NCBI RefSeq assembly: GCF_031732815.1
Contig: NZ_JAVMKF010000268.1
Location: 1-64,000 of the forward strand
Reading direction: 5' to 3'
DNA length: 64,000 nucleotides
Source: Accumulibacter sp031732815
Lineage (GTDB): Bacteria > Pseudomonadota > Gammaproteobacteria > Burkholderiales > Rhodocyclaceae
The position numbers were made by a program, and so were the translations under genes. Position 1 is the first letter of the stretch; every line of letters starts with the position of its first letter. Below are positions 18,076-27,242 of the stretch, one piece after another. The notes beneath the pieces are model-generated. The model was not told the origin of the DNA. It saw nothing but the letters and a program-made list of their open reading frames with translations, and did not search any database.

Positions 18076-19037
18076 AAGGACTCAATCACCTCAGCTGTTT
18101 GGCGGTAGTCGGCCAGGTAGCTGTCAAAAGAAAAATCCGGGTTCTTGATGGCTGAAATGAAGTCGTCCATCCAACTGCCCGCCTTCTGCTGCAGGCCGTG
18201 CATGCTGGCCTCAGGTGCGATCACGCCTGCAGGTCGCGTTGCGTAGTCCGTCAGCACGTTCAACGCCGCATAGCCGTGGGGCCCCATCTCCGTAAAGTAA
18301 GCCTTGGTCAGGCTTTGGGCTTGTTCGCGCAAGGCCAGAAGGTCGTCGACGCGCCTCTGCTTTTCAACCACGTCCTTGGTCGCCTTGATGTCGAAGGCGC
18401 GGCACAGCAGGGGCAGCATCTCCTTTTCGGGCACGTGGTAGCGCTTGAGCTGGTGCAGCTTTTCGGTCAGCGCGGTTTCCAGCTTGCGGATGTCGCCGAT
18501 GTTCTCAACGAAGCGGTCTACCCGGTCCATGCCGCGCCGGGTGTGGGCGTAGCTGAACTCGATGCTCTTGCTGCCAAAGATGATGCCGTTCAGACAGATC
18601 CAGCGGCAAAAGCCCAACTCAAAGCGCAGCAGCCGGGTGCGGTTGTAGCTGTTGCTGATGCGCAAGAAGGCCGTCCACTTGTCTTTCTCCCACGGAGAGA
18701 AGTCGGCGCTCTTGTGGATCAGGTCGATGTGGCAGAACGACCGGGTCTTGGGCATGGTGATGTTCAAGCACTCCATGTCGCCGATCTGCGTGGTGTGGAA
18801 CACCTTCTTCATCACCTCGGCCGCCATGTCGTAGGCGGCCTTGTTCGTCACCAGCTCGTAGTCGTCGGTCACCACCGCAAACGGGTTCTCCCGTTCCACG
18901 TCCACCACGGCAAAGTGGCGCTTGAGTTGCTGGAACTTGTCCAGGCCCTCCGCAGTCGGCATGAACAGGGGGCGCATCTCCACAGGGAAGAATGCCTCTG
19001 CAGGGTTTTTGGCCTTCCAGGATCGGGCTGTCGTCAT
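18072..19037 (-). CDS. DUF932-like protein inside the BREX operon
   Basis: This 321-residue protein lies between pglX (4 nt gap) and the GmrSD-like gene (4 nt overlap). 'NPFAVVTDDYELVTN' near 50-65, 'LRISNSYNRTRLLRFELGF' near 126-144 and 'CLNGIIFG' match the general pattern of DUF932, a family known mainly from plasmid- and phage-borne genes (TIGR03299-type). The C-terminal third is helical. No catalytic motif is visible. Its role in BREX is unknown: it could adapt the GmrSD-like nuclease or come from an anti-restriction gene. The family call is from pattern memory and should be tested by profile search. Confidence 0.55.
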   Translation of the reverse strand: MTTARSWKAKNPAEAFFPVEMRPLFMPTAEGLDKFQQLKRHFAVVDVERENPFAVVTDDYELVTNKAAYDMAAEVMKKVFHTTQIGDMECLNITMPKTRSFCHIDLIHKSADFSPWEKDKWTAFLRISNSYNRTRLLRFELGFCRWICLNGIIFGSKSIEFSYAHTRRGMDRVDRFVENIGDIRKLETALTEKLHQLKRYHVPEKEMLPLLCRAFDIKATKDVVEKQRRVDDLLALREQAQSLTKAYFTEMGPHGYAALNVLTDYATRPAGVIAPEASMHGLQQKAGSWMDDFISAIKNPDFSFDSYLADYRQTAEVIESL

Positions 19038-19041
19038 GGTC

Positions 19042-22000
19042 TTAGGCCTTTCCCAGCTTGGCGCGAGCGGCGCGCTTCTCGTTCAGCGTCAAATGGTGAT
19101 CGTTGATGCGGTCGCCTACCTTGCCGCCATAGTGAAGGCCAAGCTCGTACCAGGGCGCAGACGGCACATCACTGCCACGGTCCTTTTCCCAATGCAAGCT
19201 TTTCGGTTTGTCGCGTAACACGCCGGCGCCTTTTTTGCCGACGTCGGGAACCGAGAGGAAAGGGCGGATGTTGAGGCGTACCCCGTCGTTCAGATCGGGG
19301 TTCCAGCCGATGGGCTGTTCTTCGATCGGCTTCCAGCGAACGAAGATGTCGTAGGGGGCCTCTCCAGCCAAGATCAGCTCCAGGCGTTTCTTCAGCGCCT
19401 CGGCGGCAGCCAGTTTCTCCTGGGCGCCGTCCACGCCGCTGTCAGCGTCACGCTTCTGGCGGCCGATCCAGTCACCCAGATAGGTGTAGATCAACGCTTC
19501 CAAAGCCTTGTAGTCGAGCTTGTGGCAGTTCACCAGGGCGGCGAAGCCATCGCGCAGCCCATCCCATACGTGCCAGACGAAGGGCCGGTTGCCAAACAGC
19601 GCACAGTGTTGTGTGAAGAACTTGTCGCGCAGCCAAGTTTCCAGTGACTTGCCGGCATGATCAGCCGCGGTCAGCAGCTGTGCAAGGATGTCGTTGCTCC
19701 AATCTGATCCATATGCATCTGCCATCAGATTGAGAAGTCGATCGCCGGCCGATGCTTCCCGGCCCACTGGCGGGATACAGACAATGCCGTCCTTGTCCGC
19801 GTGACTCGCCAAGACCGTGATGCGCTCATCATTCGACTGGGCGTTTTCACCGTCAAACTCCAGCGGCCAGGCGTATCCAACTAAACGAGCCACTGCCACT
19901 TGAAGTGGCGCTGTGGAATATTTCAGGTCCCCATGAAAGAGCCACTGCGTAGGGTCATCGGAACTCCGATTAGGCAATCCATTTGGATACTCTGATTCAA
20001 ACTCTGATTGCCATCGATCCTTGTCAAAAGGGACATCGATTAATGGTCCACGAACTTTTAGAGACTGACTAACTTTCCTTACTTCAATCGGGTACTCGGC
20101 AGAGCTGCAATATGCCCAGATAGCGCCAAGATCACTCTCGTCTTTTGGAAGGATGACAACGCTATTGTCGTCAAAGGCCCGTCCGGCATATAGGGATACG
20201 GGCAGGCTGCCCATGGCACTAACTTGGATGCCGCGCTTACCCCATACATCAAGGCCACGCAACCAAGCGCCTGTGCTCCCTCCGAGCTTTTCCTGCACAT
20301 AGTCGACTAAAGCACCCGATCCCTGCTCCCAAAGCAAGACCTGTGAGCAGCCTCCATAGAGAACGGTTTTTTCAACTGTAGTCTGTTGCCGAATCCAATC
20401 ACTACCAAATGCGGCAATTTCCCAAAATGATCTTCCAAATCGTGCATAGTCGCCGGTTTGAATTCCGTTGCTAAATGTGGCGTAGTCGCTAAGCAGATGG
20501 CCGGCATCCACATCATCCAAGCGAACCACATGGTCTGGGTTTTCTAGCAAACCCTGCTGTGCTATTTGACGAAGTTCCTGTGATCGAAGTGCCCTTGCCT
20601 TACCTTCAGAATTGCTGACTTTGGTAACGTCGATGCCAGAGAACTCCGCTTGCTTGCTTGGAGCTTTCTTGGACAACGTGAAAAGCATGACCGTAACGAC
20701 CTCTCCGGTAATCCCATCAAATGCTCCAGGGCCGAGCTTGGCTGCAAGATTCCATGCAAACGACTGAATCAAATTTTTCCGCTGCCGGGTATATCGAGGC
20801 TGATAAAGCCAATTTTGTGGCATGACCAGCTGTGCAACTCCAGATCCTCCGTTTTGAGATAGCTCCAAGCACCTCTCTAGAAAGACATTGGCGAGATCAT
20901 TCTTTCCTTCGTCGTAATGACGTTCGCAATAGTCCTTGAGCTTTTCCGACTGCTTGCCTCTTGAGAGATATGGAACATTGGTGATTACCAATTCGTATCG
21001 GCCATCAAGCAGGCGAGCGGCCTCAAGAAGACCTTGCGCGCTCAGGGCCAATTCCCAGCGATCGTCAACTTCATTTGTCAGAGTGGGCGGACGTTCAGTG
21101 GCCAACGCCTTACGCAATAAGGCTGTCAATGTCTCGAAGCTGGACGTGGCCAGGTCATTCTTCAGGCTTCGCGCGGGGTCGAGGAGACTCCCTAGCAGCG
21201 GTGCGTCCGAGAAGCTGGCGTGCAATTGGCGCAACTCTTGGCGCACGTAATCGGCGTTGGGTGCCTCGTCGGGCACCAGCGCCTCCCAGTCCTGCGCTTT
21301 GGCCGCCACCTTGAGGCCACAGCACGCGATGTTGGGCGCTGGAATCTCCCGTACCCCGAGTGGCTTGCTCGATGCATCCGGATAACGCCATGCCTCCAAC
21401 GCCACCGCGAACACCGCGATCTCCACGCATCGTGGGTCGATCTCTAGGCCGTGAATGTTCTCGGCCAGCACGCGATTGACGGCCTCCTTGGCGCTCAGGC
21501 CCTCCGCCGTCATGCGCATCGGTACCAGCATCAGGAAAGCGGCCACCAGGAAGTGGCCCGAGCCGCAGCACGGGTCGAGCAGCTTGAAGTCGGCCAGCGA
21601 GTCGGGCCAGCCCTCGAACTTGCCTGCGGCGGGCGTGCCGTCTTCCAGGGTGCGGAAGTAGTCGAGGTTCACCGGACATGGCTTGCCCGGGTGGCGGGTA
21701 GCCCACCAGGCGCCGAGCGAGTTGTGCAGCAGGAAGGACACCATGTACGGCTCGGTGAAGAGCTGGGTGACGGCCGGCAACTCGTCGGCGCCGATCTTCA
21801 CTTCCGACTTGTTGATACGCTCCTTGTTGTCGGCCTGCCAGAACTGGTAGACCCAGCCCAGGCTGTCGCTGGCTTTGAAGACGGTATCTGGCAGATCCTT
21901 GAGCAGCTGTTCCAGCTCGCTCTGGTGCTCGGGTGCGAAAGTCAGCTCGAACACCGGCGAGCCAGGCTTAAACACCTGCGGCAGCATGCGGGCGGCCAGC

Positions 22001-22416
22001 TTGCCGGCCAGCTCCCAGCCGCTCTTGGCGCCTTCGTCGGGGGCCAGCTCATCGCACTCTTCGATGGTGACGGCAACGCCGTCGTACATCAGCAGGTTGT
22101 TGTCGGCCAGGAAGCGGGCGAACAGCATGCGGTGCCAGTGCTGGTAGGCCACTTCTTGCACCAGGTGCTGCACATCTTGCTTGCCGTAAGTCGGGTTGGT
22201 GCTCTTCGAATCGCGGGTATCACCAAGCTGCTTGCCGTGGGTGCGCAGGCGGTTGCGCAACGCTTTCTCGTCATCGCTCAGAAAAGCTTCGGGCTTGTCG
22301 TGACCAACGCCCAGTTGCTCCACCGCCGCTTGCGCGGCAGTTTCAGCGACCGTGCGGGCCGCTTTGACGGTTTTTTCCAGCGCGCTGCGCAGGTCTTTGT
22401 CGAGTGCTTGCATCAT
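19042..22416 (-). CDS. pglX: BREX adenine-specific DNA methyltransferase PglX
   Basis: This 1,124-residue protein fits type 1 PglX. SAM-binding motif I is 'LLDPCCGSGHFL' at 279-290, and 'GLEIDPRCVEIA' follows as motif II. The catalytic motif reads NVPY (480-483) instead of the common NPPY. Residues from about 490 to 840 hold the target-recognition part, and its DNA (about 19.9-20.95 kb) is visibly more AT-rich than the rest. PglX methylates the N6 of adenine in a non-palindromic site, marking host DNA and enabling defence. The start is an ATG 13 nt downstream of the brxC stop; a second ATG follows directly. Confidence 0.9.
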   Translation of the reverse strand: MMQALDKDLRSALEKTVKAARTVAETAAQAAVEQLGVGHDKPEAFLSDDEKALRNRLRTHGKQLGDTRDSKSTNPTYGKQDVQHLVQEVAYQHWHRMLFARFLADNNLLMYDGVAVTIEECDELAPDEGAKSGWELAGKLAARMLPQVFKPGSPVFELTFAPEHQSELEQLLKDLPDTVFKASDSLGWVYQFWQADNKERINKSEVKIGADELPAVTQLFTEPYMVSFLLHNSLGAWWATRHPGKPCPVNLDYFRTLEDGTPAAGKFEGWPDSLADFKLLDPCCGSGHFLVAAFLMLVPMRMTAEGLSAKEAVNRVLAENIHGLEIDPRCVEIAVFAVALEAWRYPDASSKPLGVREIPAPNIACCGLKVAAKAQDWEALVPDEAPNADYVRQELRQLHASFSDAPLLGSLLDPARSLKNDLATSSFETLTALLRKALATERPPTLTNEVDDRWELALSAQGLLEAARLLDGRYELVITNVPYLSRGKQSEKLKDYCERHYDEGKNDLANVFLERCLELSQNGGSGVAQLVMPQNWLYQPRYTRQRKNLIQSFAWNLAAKLGPGAFDGITGEVVTVMLFTLSKKAPSKQAEFSGIDVTKVSNSEGKARALRSQELRQIAQQGLLENPDHVVRLDDVDAGHLLSDYATFSNGIQTGDYARFGRSFWEIAAFGSDWIRQQTTVEKTVLYGGCSQVLLWEQGSGALVDYVQEKLGGSTGAWLRGLDVWGKRGIQVSAMGSLPVSLYAGRAFDDNSVVILPKDESDLGAIWAYCSSAEYPIEVRKVSQSLKVRGPLIDVPFDKDRWQSEFESEYPNGLPNRSSDDPTQWLFHGDLKYSTAPLQVAVARLVGYAWPLEFDGENAQSNDERITVLASHADKDGIVCIPPVGREASAGDRLLNLMADAYGSDWSNDILAQLLTAADHAGKSLETWLRDKFFTQHCALFGNRPFVWHVWDGLRDGFAALVNCHKLDYKALEALIYTYLGDWIGRQKRDADSGVDGAQEKLAAAEALKKRLELILAGEAPYDIFVRWKPIEEQPIGWNPDLNDGVRLNIRPFLSVPDVGKKGAGVLRDKPKSLHWEKDRGSDVPSAPWYELGLHYGGKVGDRINDHHLTLNEKRAARAKLGKA

Positions 22417-22429
22417 GGGGAGTCAGGCC

Positions 22430-25400
22430 TCAGTGAAGGATGACCGGGCCGTTTTTCAGGGCCAGCGCGATGGTTTGCTTGGCGTCCAGCAGCCAGGCGT
22501 CGATGTCTTCGTTGGTTTTGATGGTGCGGCTGGGCAGCTTGACGAACTGCGCCTTTGGCTCCATCAACTCGGCGGCGGCCACCAACACAGCGTCAAAGCG
22601 CGAGTCGATGGCAGCCACGCGGTCGGCGAACGATGAAAGCGACAGCCGATCAACCGTGGCCAGCACTTCGTCGGTGTTGGCCACTTGCACCTTGGGTGCA
22701 TCGGTGAGGGTGAGCTTTTGGGCTGCGAGCAGGCTGTTGCGTTGTTCGGGCTCTAGCTGCTGCCAGTTGGTGTCGGCGTCCAGACGCGCCATGCCGTTCT
22801 TGTGGCGGGTCTGGTAATCGGTTTGCAGGCGGTTCAGTTCGTCGCGCAGCAACTGGGTGAGGCTGGCCACCAGCGGCGTGACGGGATCAGGCTCCTCCAA
22901 CAACTGGCGCTGCTGCTCCAGGTGCGTGACCTGTGCCACCAAAACCTCGGCCCCCGACATCCCACTGGCCTGGGCCAGCAGACGCTTGAGGGTGTTCCAG
23001 GCCGGCAGGCGCTTGTCGATGCGCTCGGCCAGATCCGTCCAGGTGTCGATGGCGGCGCTGAGTTCGTCGCGCTGGTTGTAGAGAGCCAATAGCTGCTCGT
23101 TGCCGGCTGTGAGGCGGATTTCTTCCAGTGCCTTCGTTTCAGGGCGCACCGGCCGTGGGGCCTCGCCACCGGCGCGGTTGGCCAGCTCTTGCGCGCTGAC
23201 CAGGAACTGCGGCACGTAGGCCAGCTCTTCGCCTTGCTTGGCGGTGAGGCCGACCTTCTGCAGCACCTTACGAATCTGGATGCGCTGCGCCGCCGAGACA
23301 GTGGCCGACTCGACCTTGAACATGGTCTTGCCGATGACCTTGCGTTCCAGGTCTTTCGGGTCGATGGTCTGACCCTTCTCGTCCTGGGCGCGGATCAGCC
23401 CGGCCACCAGGAGTACCTGCAAGCCACCGTCCACCGCGTCACCCGGCCAGCCGTAGGTGGCGCCCTCGAAGTTCTTGCGGATGTCGATGCCCTTCTTGCC
23501 GCCAGCAATGAAGGCCAGGATGGCTTTGCACACCGAGTTCTTGGCGGGCTCGCCGTCGTCGCCCACGCTCTTGAGGGCATCTGGCGCGCCGTTTTGGGCC
23601 TTTTTCAGAACGTTTTCCCAACCAGCATGGTCGGCAATGTGGAACTGCGGGTAGAGCCGCTGCAAAGCGTTGGTGGCGGCCTCCAGCGTCATGGCCTGCA
23701 GGTCGGTACCCAGGATCTCGTTGCCACCGCCTTGGAAGACGCGAGCGCCCGAGAAAGCCTCTTGCAGCAGTTCCCGGATCTTGCCCTCAGCGGTTTGCTT
23801 GGTGGTCTCCATCGCCGAGCGGGCTTCGGTGCCCTCGGCGGTGTTGGGAACGCCCCGCTTGTCCAGTGTGGCACTGGCCGCCTTGAAGTCGATCAGATAG
23901 TGCCGCAGGTCATCGGCCGAGCGCTTGGGGATGAACACGAACACGGTGGGCGACTGGTTGCCCGCCTGGCGAGCGTCGGCACGCACCGAGTTTTCGTCGA
24001 TGCTCCAGCCGTCACGCACCCAGACGCAGACCTTCTCGGCAGCGTCGCCGGGTAGTTGGGCGTCGAACACAGGGAAGATGTCGCGTGTGACCTTGGAGGT
24101 GCCTTGGGTCAGCGACAGCTTGCGCACCATTTCGCCGAAGCGGCGGCGGATGCGATCGTCGCGCTCTGCGTCCACGCGGTGGGCCTCGTTGGCCAGGCTG
24201 TTACGTTGGCTAAGGAACTCGTCGTTCCAAGCGGCGCTTTCTTCGGTCTGGATGCGGTACTCGTCACCCACCTTCATCAGCAGCTCGCACTTGTCGAGCA
24301 CGCTCGGGAGCTTGCTGCGCAGCGCGCTGGAGCCTTGGGTGAGGTCTTCCACCAGCAAGTCAGCTAGGGTGTCGACAGTGGCGCGAATGCCGATTTCGTG
24401 ATTGCTGCTGGCCAGCTTGTTGATGAGAAACACCAGGCCGCAGGACCGTGCCATCAGACGCTGGTCATCGGTGCCTTTGGCCCAGACCATGGTCTTCTCA
24501 TGCACCTTGCGCGGCAGGATGCGCGACTGAAGCAGCTTGTCTGCTGCGTCGAAGTACAGGTAGTCCGCTGGCACCACGCTGCCGACCGGAGCGTCCACAT
24601 TGGTCTGGATGACCTTGTGGATCATGGAGAGTTGGTTGCGCAGCTGGCTGTCGGTGCCGGTCTGGTCCAGCACGCGCAGTGTGTTCTCCCAAAAGCGACG
24701 GCGCACCGGCAGGATCGGGTAGTCCTGCGGGAAGAATTGAATGTCATCACCTCGGTGGCCGATGGTGGTGCCGGCCAAGTGGCGAGAGATTTCGCCAAGG
24801 TTGGTTTGCATCACCTTTTCGACCGGTGCCTTGGCCTCAGGCTTCTTGGCCAGGATGACCTGACGGATCACTGCATCGACGTCGGCGTCGGAGAGCTCAA
24901 CGCGGACGGTGAAGCGGCCTTCGAGCTTTTTGAGGTTGGAGGTGCCGGTGACAGCCGTCTGGCCGGTGCCGATGAACAGCATCTTGGCGCCGATGTTTTT
25001 GCAGCAGGCCTCGACCACTTCCTGCACGTCAATGGAGCGTTGGCTGTCTTCACCGATGTACTGTTGCACCTCGTCGAGCACCACCAGGGTGAGGGGGAAC
25101 TTGCCGTCGCGTGTTAGCGCCTGGCGAATGGCTTTGAGCATGTCGCCGCTGGAGACGTCCTGCACATAGGGGTACAGGTTGTTCAGTGTCTCGACGCAGG
25201 ACGCTGGCGACGTGAACAGGTTGGGCTTAGCTTTGACCAGGGCCTCGTGCAACCCCTCGGCCACGTAGAAGTTGTCGAGCTCCTCATACCAGTCGAAGCC
25301 GCTCTTCTCAACATGACCCCGCACGGCCTCAAAAATGCCTTCATGCTGGAGCCACATGACGAAGCGTGCCACTGGGTACTGCTCGGGCAGGCCAACTGAC

Positions 25401-25870
25401 TTGAACAAAATACCCAGCAGGGCCATGCGGACAGACTTGTCGCGCGAGCTGGAGCCCAACGTGCCAGACGCGGCGTGCAAGCCGCCGTGGCGCTTCGCCT
25501 GAATACTGAGTTCCTTGAGCTGGTCGCTCACGCCTTGTGGCAGGTTCGCGATACCCCGCGCGGTAGCGCCGTCATCAAACGCGCTGTCGACCCAGAGCGC
25601 TCGCAGCATCTTGACCAAGTGCGATTTACCCGAGCCGTAGAAGCCGCTGACCCATACCGCTGGCTGCTCGGCCTGCTCGATATTCTTCAGGTAGACGTCG
25701 AGGATGTGTTCCAGGCCCTTTTCGTACTGGCCATCGCAGACAAATGTTTCAAGCTCGTACCGCAGGACGGACAGTGCCTGGTTGGTTTTTTCGTCATTGA
25801 CGCTGGCCACGCCCTCGTTGACCAGCTTGCGGGTCGACGGGTCCTTTTGGTAGATGTCGCGATTGAGCAT
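22430..25870 (-). CDS. brxC: BREX P-loop ATPase BrxC
   Basis: This 1,146-residue protein is the expected size for BrxC. Walker A is GFYGSGKS (76-83) within 'VWVSGFYGSGKSHLVKML', and a Walker B-like 'TLVVLDEVQQY' lies near 265. The middle and C-terminal parts are helical, with long charged stretches ('QNSLLAAQKLTLTDAP', 'LTQLLRDELNRLQTDY'). BrxC is an essential, ORC/Cdc6-like ATPase of type 1 BREX and works with PglX and PglZ. It follows brxB by 14 nt and precedes pglX by 13 nt. Confidence 0.9.
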   Translation of the reverse strand: MLNRDIYQKDPSTRKLVNEGVASVNDEKTNQALSVLRYELETFVCDGQYEKGLEHILDVYLKNIEQAEQPAVWVSGFYGSGKSHLVKMLRALWVDSAFDDGATARGIANLPQGVSDQLKELSIQAKRHGGLHAASGTLGSSSRDKSVRMALLGILFKSVGLPEQYPVARFVMWLQHEGIFEAVRGHVEKSGFDWYEELDNFYVAEGLHEALVKAKPNLFTSPASCVETLNNLYPYVQDVSSGDMLKAIRQALTRDGKFPLTLVVLDEVQQYIGEDSQRSIDVQEVVEACCKNIGAKMLFIGTGQTAVTGTSNLKKLEGRFTVRVELSDADVDAVIRQVILAKKPEAKAPVEKVMQTNLGEISRHLAGTTIGHRGDDIQFFPQDYPILPVRRRFWENTLRVLDQTGTDSQLRNQLSMIHKVIQTNVDAPVGSVVPADYLYFDAADKLLQSRILPRKVHEKTMVWAKGTDDQRLMARSCGLVFLINKLASSNHEIGIRATVDTLADLLVEDLTQGSSALRSKLPSVLDKCELLMKVGDEYRIQTEESAAWNDEFLSQRNSLANEAHRVDAERDDRIRRRFGEMVRKLSLTQGTSKVTRDIFPVFDAQLPGDAAEKVCVWVRDGWSIDENSVRADARQAGNQSPTVFVFIPKRSADDLRHYLIDFKAASATLDKRGVPNTAEGTEARSAMETTKQTAEGKIRELLQEAFSGARVFQGGGNEILGTDLQAMTLEAATNALQRLYPQFHIADHAGWENVLKKAQNGAPDALKSVGDDGEPAKNSVCKAILAFIAGGKKGIDIRKNFEGATYGWPGDAVDGGLQVLLVAGLIRAQDEKGQTIDPKDLERKVIGKTMFKVESATVSAAQRIQIRKVLQKVGLTAKQGEELAYVPQFLVSAQELANRAGGEAPRPVRPETKALEEIRLTAGNEQLLALYNQRDELSAAIDTWTDLAERIDKRLPAWNTLKRLLAQASGMSGAEVLVAQVTHLEQQRQLLEEPDPVTPLVASLTQLLRDELNRLQTDYQTRHKNGMARLDADTNWQQLEPEQRNSLLAAQKLTLTDAPKVQVANTDEVLATVDRLSLSSFADRVAAIDSRFDAVLVAAAELMEPKAQFVKLPSRTIKTNEDIDAWLLDAKQTIALALKNGPVILH

Positions 25871-25884
25871 GAGCTTCCCCTTGT

Positions 25885-26436
25885 TCAGAATTCTTTGTCT
25901 GCGGTGATCGGTACGGCGAGGTAATTCCAGCCGTCGTATCCATCCAGCAAGCGGTAGTTGTTGTCTTCATAGCTGCCGGGGAAAAACACCAGCAGGCGTC
26001 CCTTCACCTTGGGCGCGAGCTTGTCCACGACTTCCTTGACCTTCAGGAAGCCGAACAGAGAGCCGACGCCCTGCAGCGCCACGACAAATTCCTCGCTGAC
26101 GCATCTGTCTTGCAGGAACGTCTCGAACTCGGCTTCGATGTAGCTGAGGTACTTGGGCAGCAGCGTGGACAGCAGGTTGGGTTTTTGGAAGTAGCTCTTG
26201 GCGTACCGTTGGGACGCCAGCCAATTCGGGAACGAATCGGTCAAGTCGAACAACGCCCAGTCATGGCCTGCCGCACGGGTGGCGATCTCAAACTCGTCGA
26301 CTTTGGCCCGCAGGCGCAGCTCTTCTGTCTCGTGATAAACGCAGAAAATGACGCGCTGGGCGGCGGCGGCGTCATCGCGCCATGGCACAGCCACGTACTT
26401 GCTGTAAGACTGGGTCAATCGCTTAATTCTGCTCAC
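25885..26436 (-). CDS. brxB: BREX protein BrxB (DUF1788)
   Basis: This 183-residue protein is typical of BrxB/DUF1788. Features include 'RVIFCVYHETEELRLRAKV' near the N terminus, 'LSTLLPKYLSYIEAEFETFL' in the middle, and a C-terminal 'GRLLVFFPGSYEDNNYRLLDG', which is highly characteristic of the family. BrxB is a required small component of type 1 BREX whose biochemical role is unclear. Its start overlaps the end of brxA by 14 nt, indicating coupled translation. Confidence 0.9.
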   Translation of the reverse strand: MSRIKRLTQSYSKYVAVPWRDDAAAAQRVIFCVYHETEELRLRAKVDEFEIATRAAGHDWALFDLTDSFPNWLASQRYAKSYFQKPNLLSTLLPKYLSYIEAEFETFLQDRCVSEEFVVALQGVGSLFGFLKVKEVVDKLAPKVKGRLLVFFPGSYEDNNYRLLDGYDGWNYLAVPITADKEF

Positions 26437-27223
26437 GGAGCCACTCCATTTCCTGCGCAGTGATCAAGTTCGGGAAAAGCACTTCGACCACCTGGCCGAC
26501 GCGCTTGAGTGAGATCCAGCCCCGGCGTGATGCGTCCTCGGCCAACTCGATCGTCTTTTCAAATGAACAGTCGAGCATTCGAGTGAAGTCACTCTTGAGC
26601 AGCGACTCGCCGCGCAGACCGCTGACGTAGCCTAGAAGCAGCGCCAACGAGACCGTGCCTGGCGTCGCCACAGCACGGGCCCGCACTTTGCGAACGCGGC
26701 CAGCCAGGTGACCCGCCTGAGTCCAGGACGAATTGATGTTCTGTGCGGTGGACTTGAGCGTGGCCTTGCTGAAGCGCCCCGGCTCTTGCGCATCGATGAA
26801 CTCTTCCATCGCCTCACGGGTGACGGTGGCTCCTTCCTGGAAGCCCAAGACAAAGGGAGCCGTGGCCCGAAGCAGGGGGTCACGCGAGTAGGCGCAAAGC
26901 GCTGCCAATAACGGCTGTCCATCCACATCGCGTTGCCAGAAGAAACGCAGGGCACGGAACACCAACAAGCTGGGATCGAGCGCGTAGAGGTCAGCCAGGT
27001 GCCGGAAGGTCAGCGTCCGCGTTTTGCCCGAGCGCTTGCCCAGGCAATTGGCAGTCTGGATGGCCTCCAGGTAGTCGGCCCTGGCCGCGTCGGCTACGTC
27101 CTCAAAGGACAGCAGGGCGCGCAGTTCGGCCAGCATCATTGTTCGGGCGGTATGGACGCCGCCGCGCTCATAACTGAACCCGAGTCGCTCCAGCTTTTTG
27201 TTGTGTTTGTTCTCTACGTTCAC
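26423..27223 (-). CDS. brxA: BREX protein BrxA (DUF1819)
   Basis: This 266-residue protein starts 19 nt after the brxR stop. It matches BrxA/DUF1819: an N-terminal stretch on early leader residues ('ERGGVHTARTMMLAELRALL'), helical body segments ('YLEAIQTANCLGKRSGKTR', 'LADLYALDPSLLVFRALRF') and a winged-helix-like C terminus ('ASRRGWISLKRVGQVVEVLF'). BrxA is a small DNA-binding helical protein, structurally related to NusB, and part of the core type 1 set. Gene order brxA-brxB-brxC is as in other type 1 operons. Confidence 0.9.
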   Translation of the reverse strand: MNVENKHNKKLERLGFSYERGGVHTARTMMLAELRALLSFEDVADAARADYLEAIQTANCLGKRSGKTRTLTFRHLADLYALDPSLLVFRALRFFWQRDVDGQPLLAALCAYSRDPLLRATAPFVLGFQEGATVTREAMEEFIDAQEPGRFSKATLKSTAQNINSSWTQAGHLAGRVRKVRARAVATPGTVSLALLLGYVSGLRGESLLKSDFTRMLDCSFEKTIELAEDASRRGWISLKRVGQVVEVLFPNLITAQEMEWLREQN

Positions 27224-27242
27224 GTTGGGACAGTCCTGTTAT

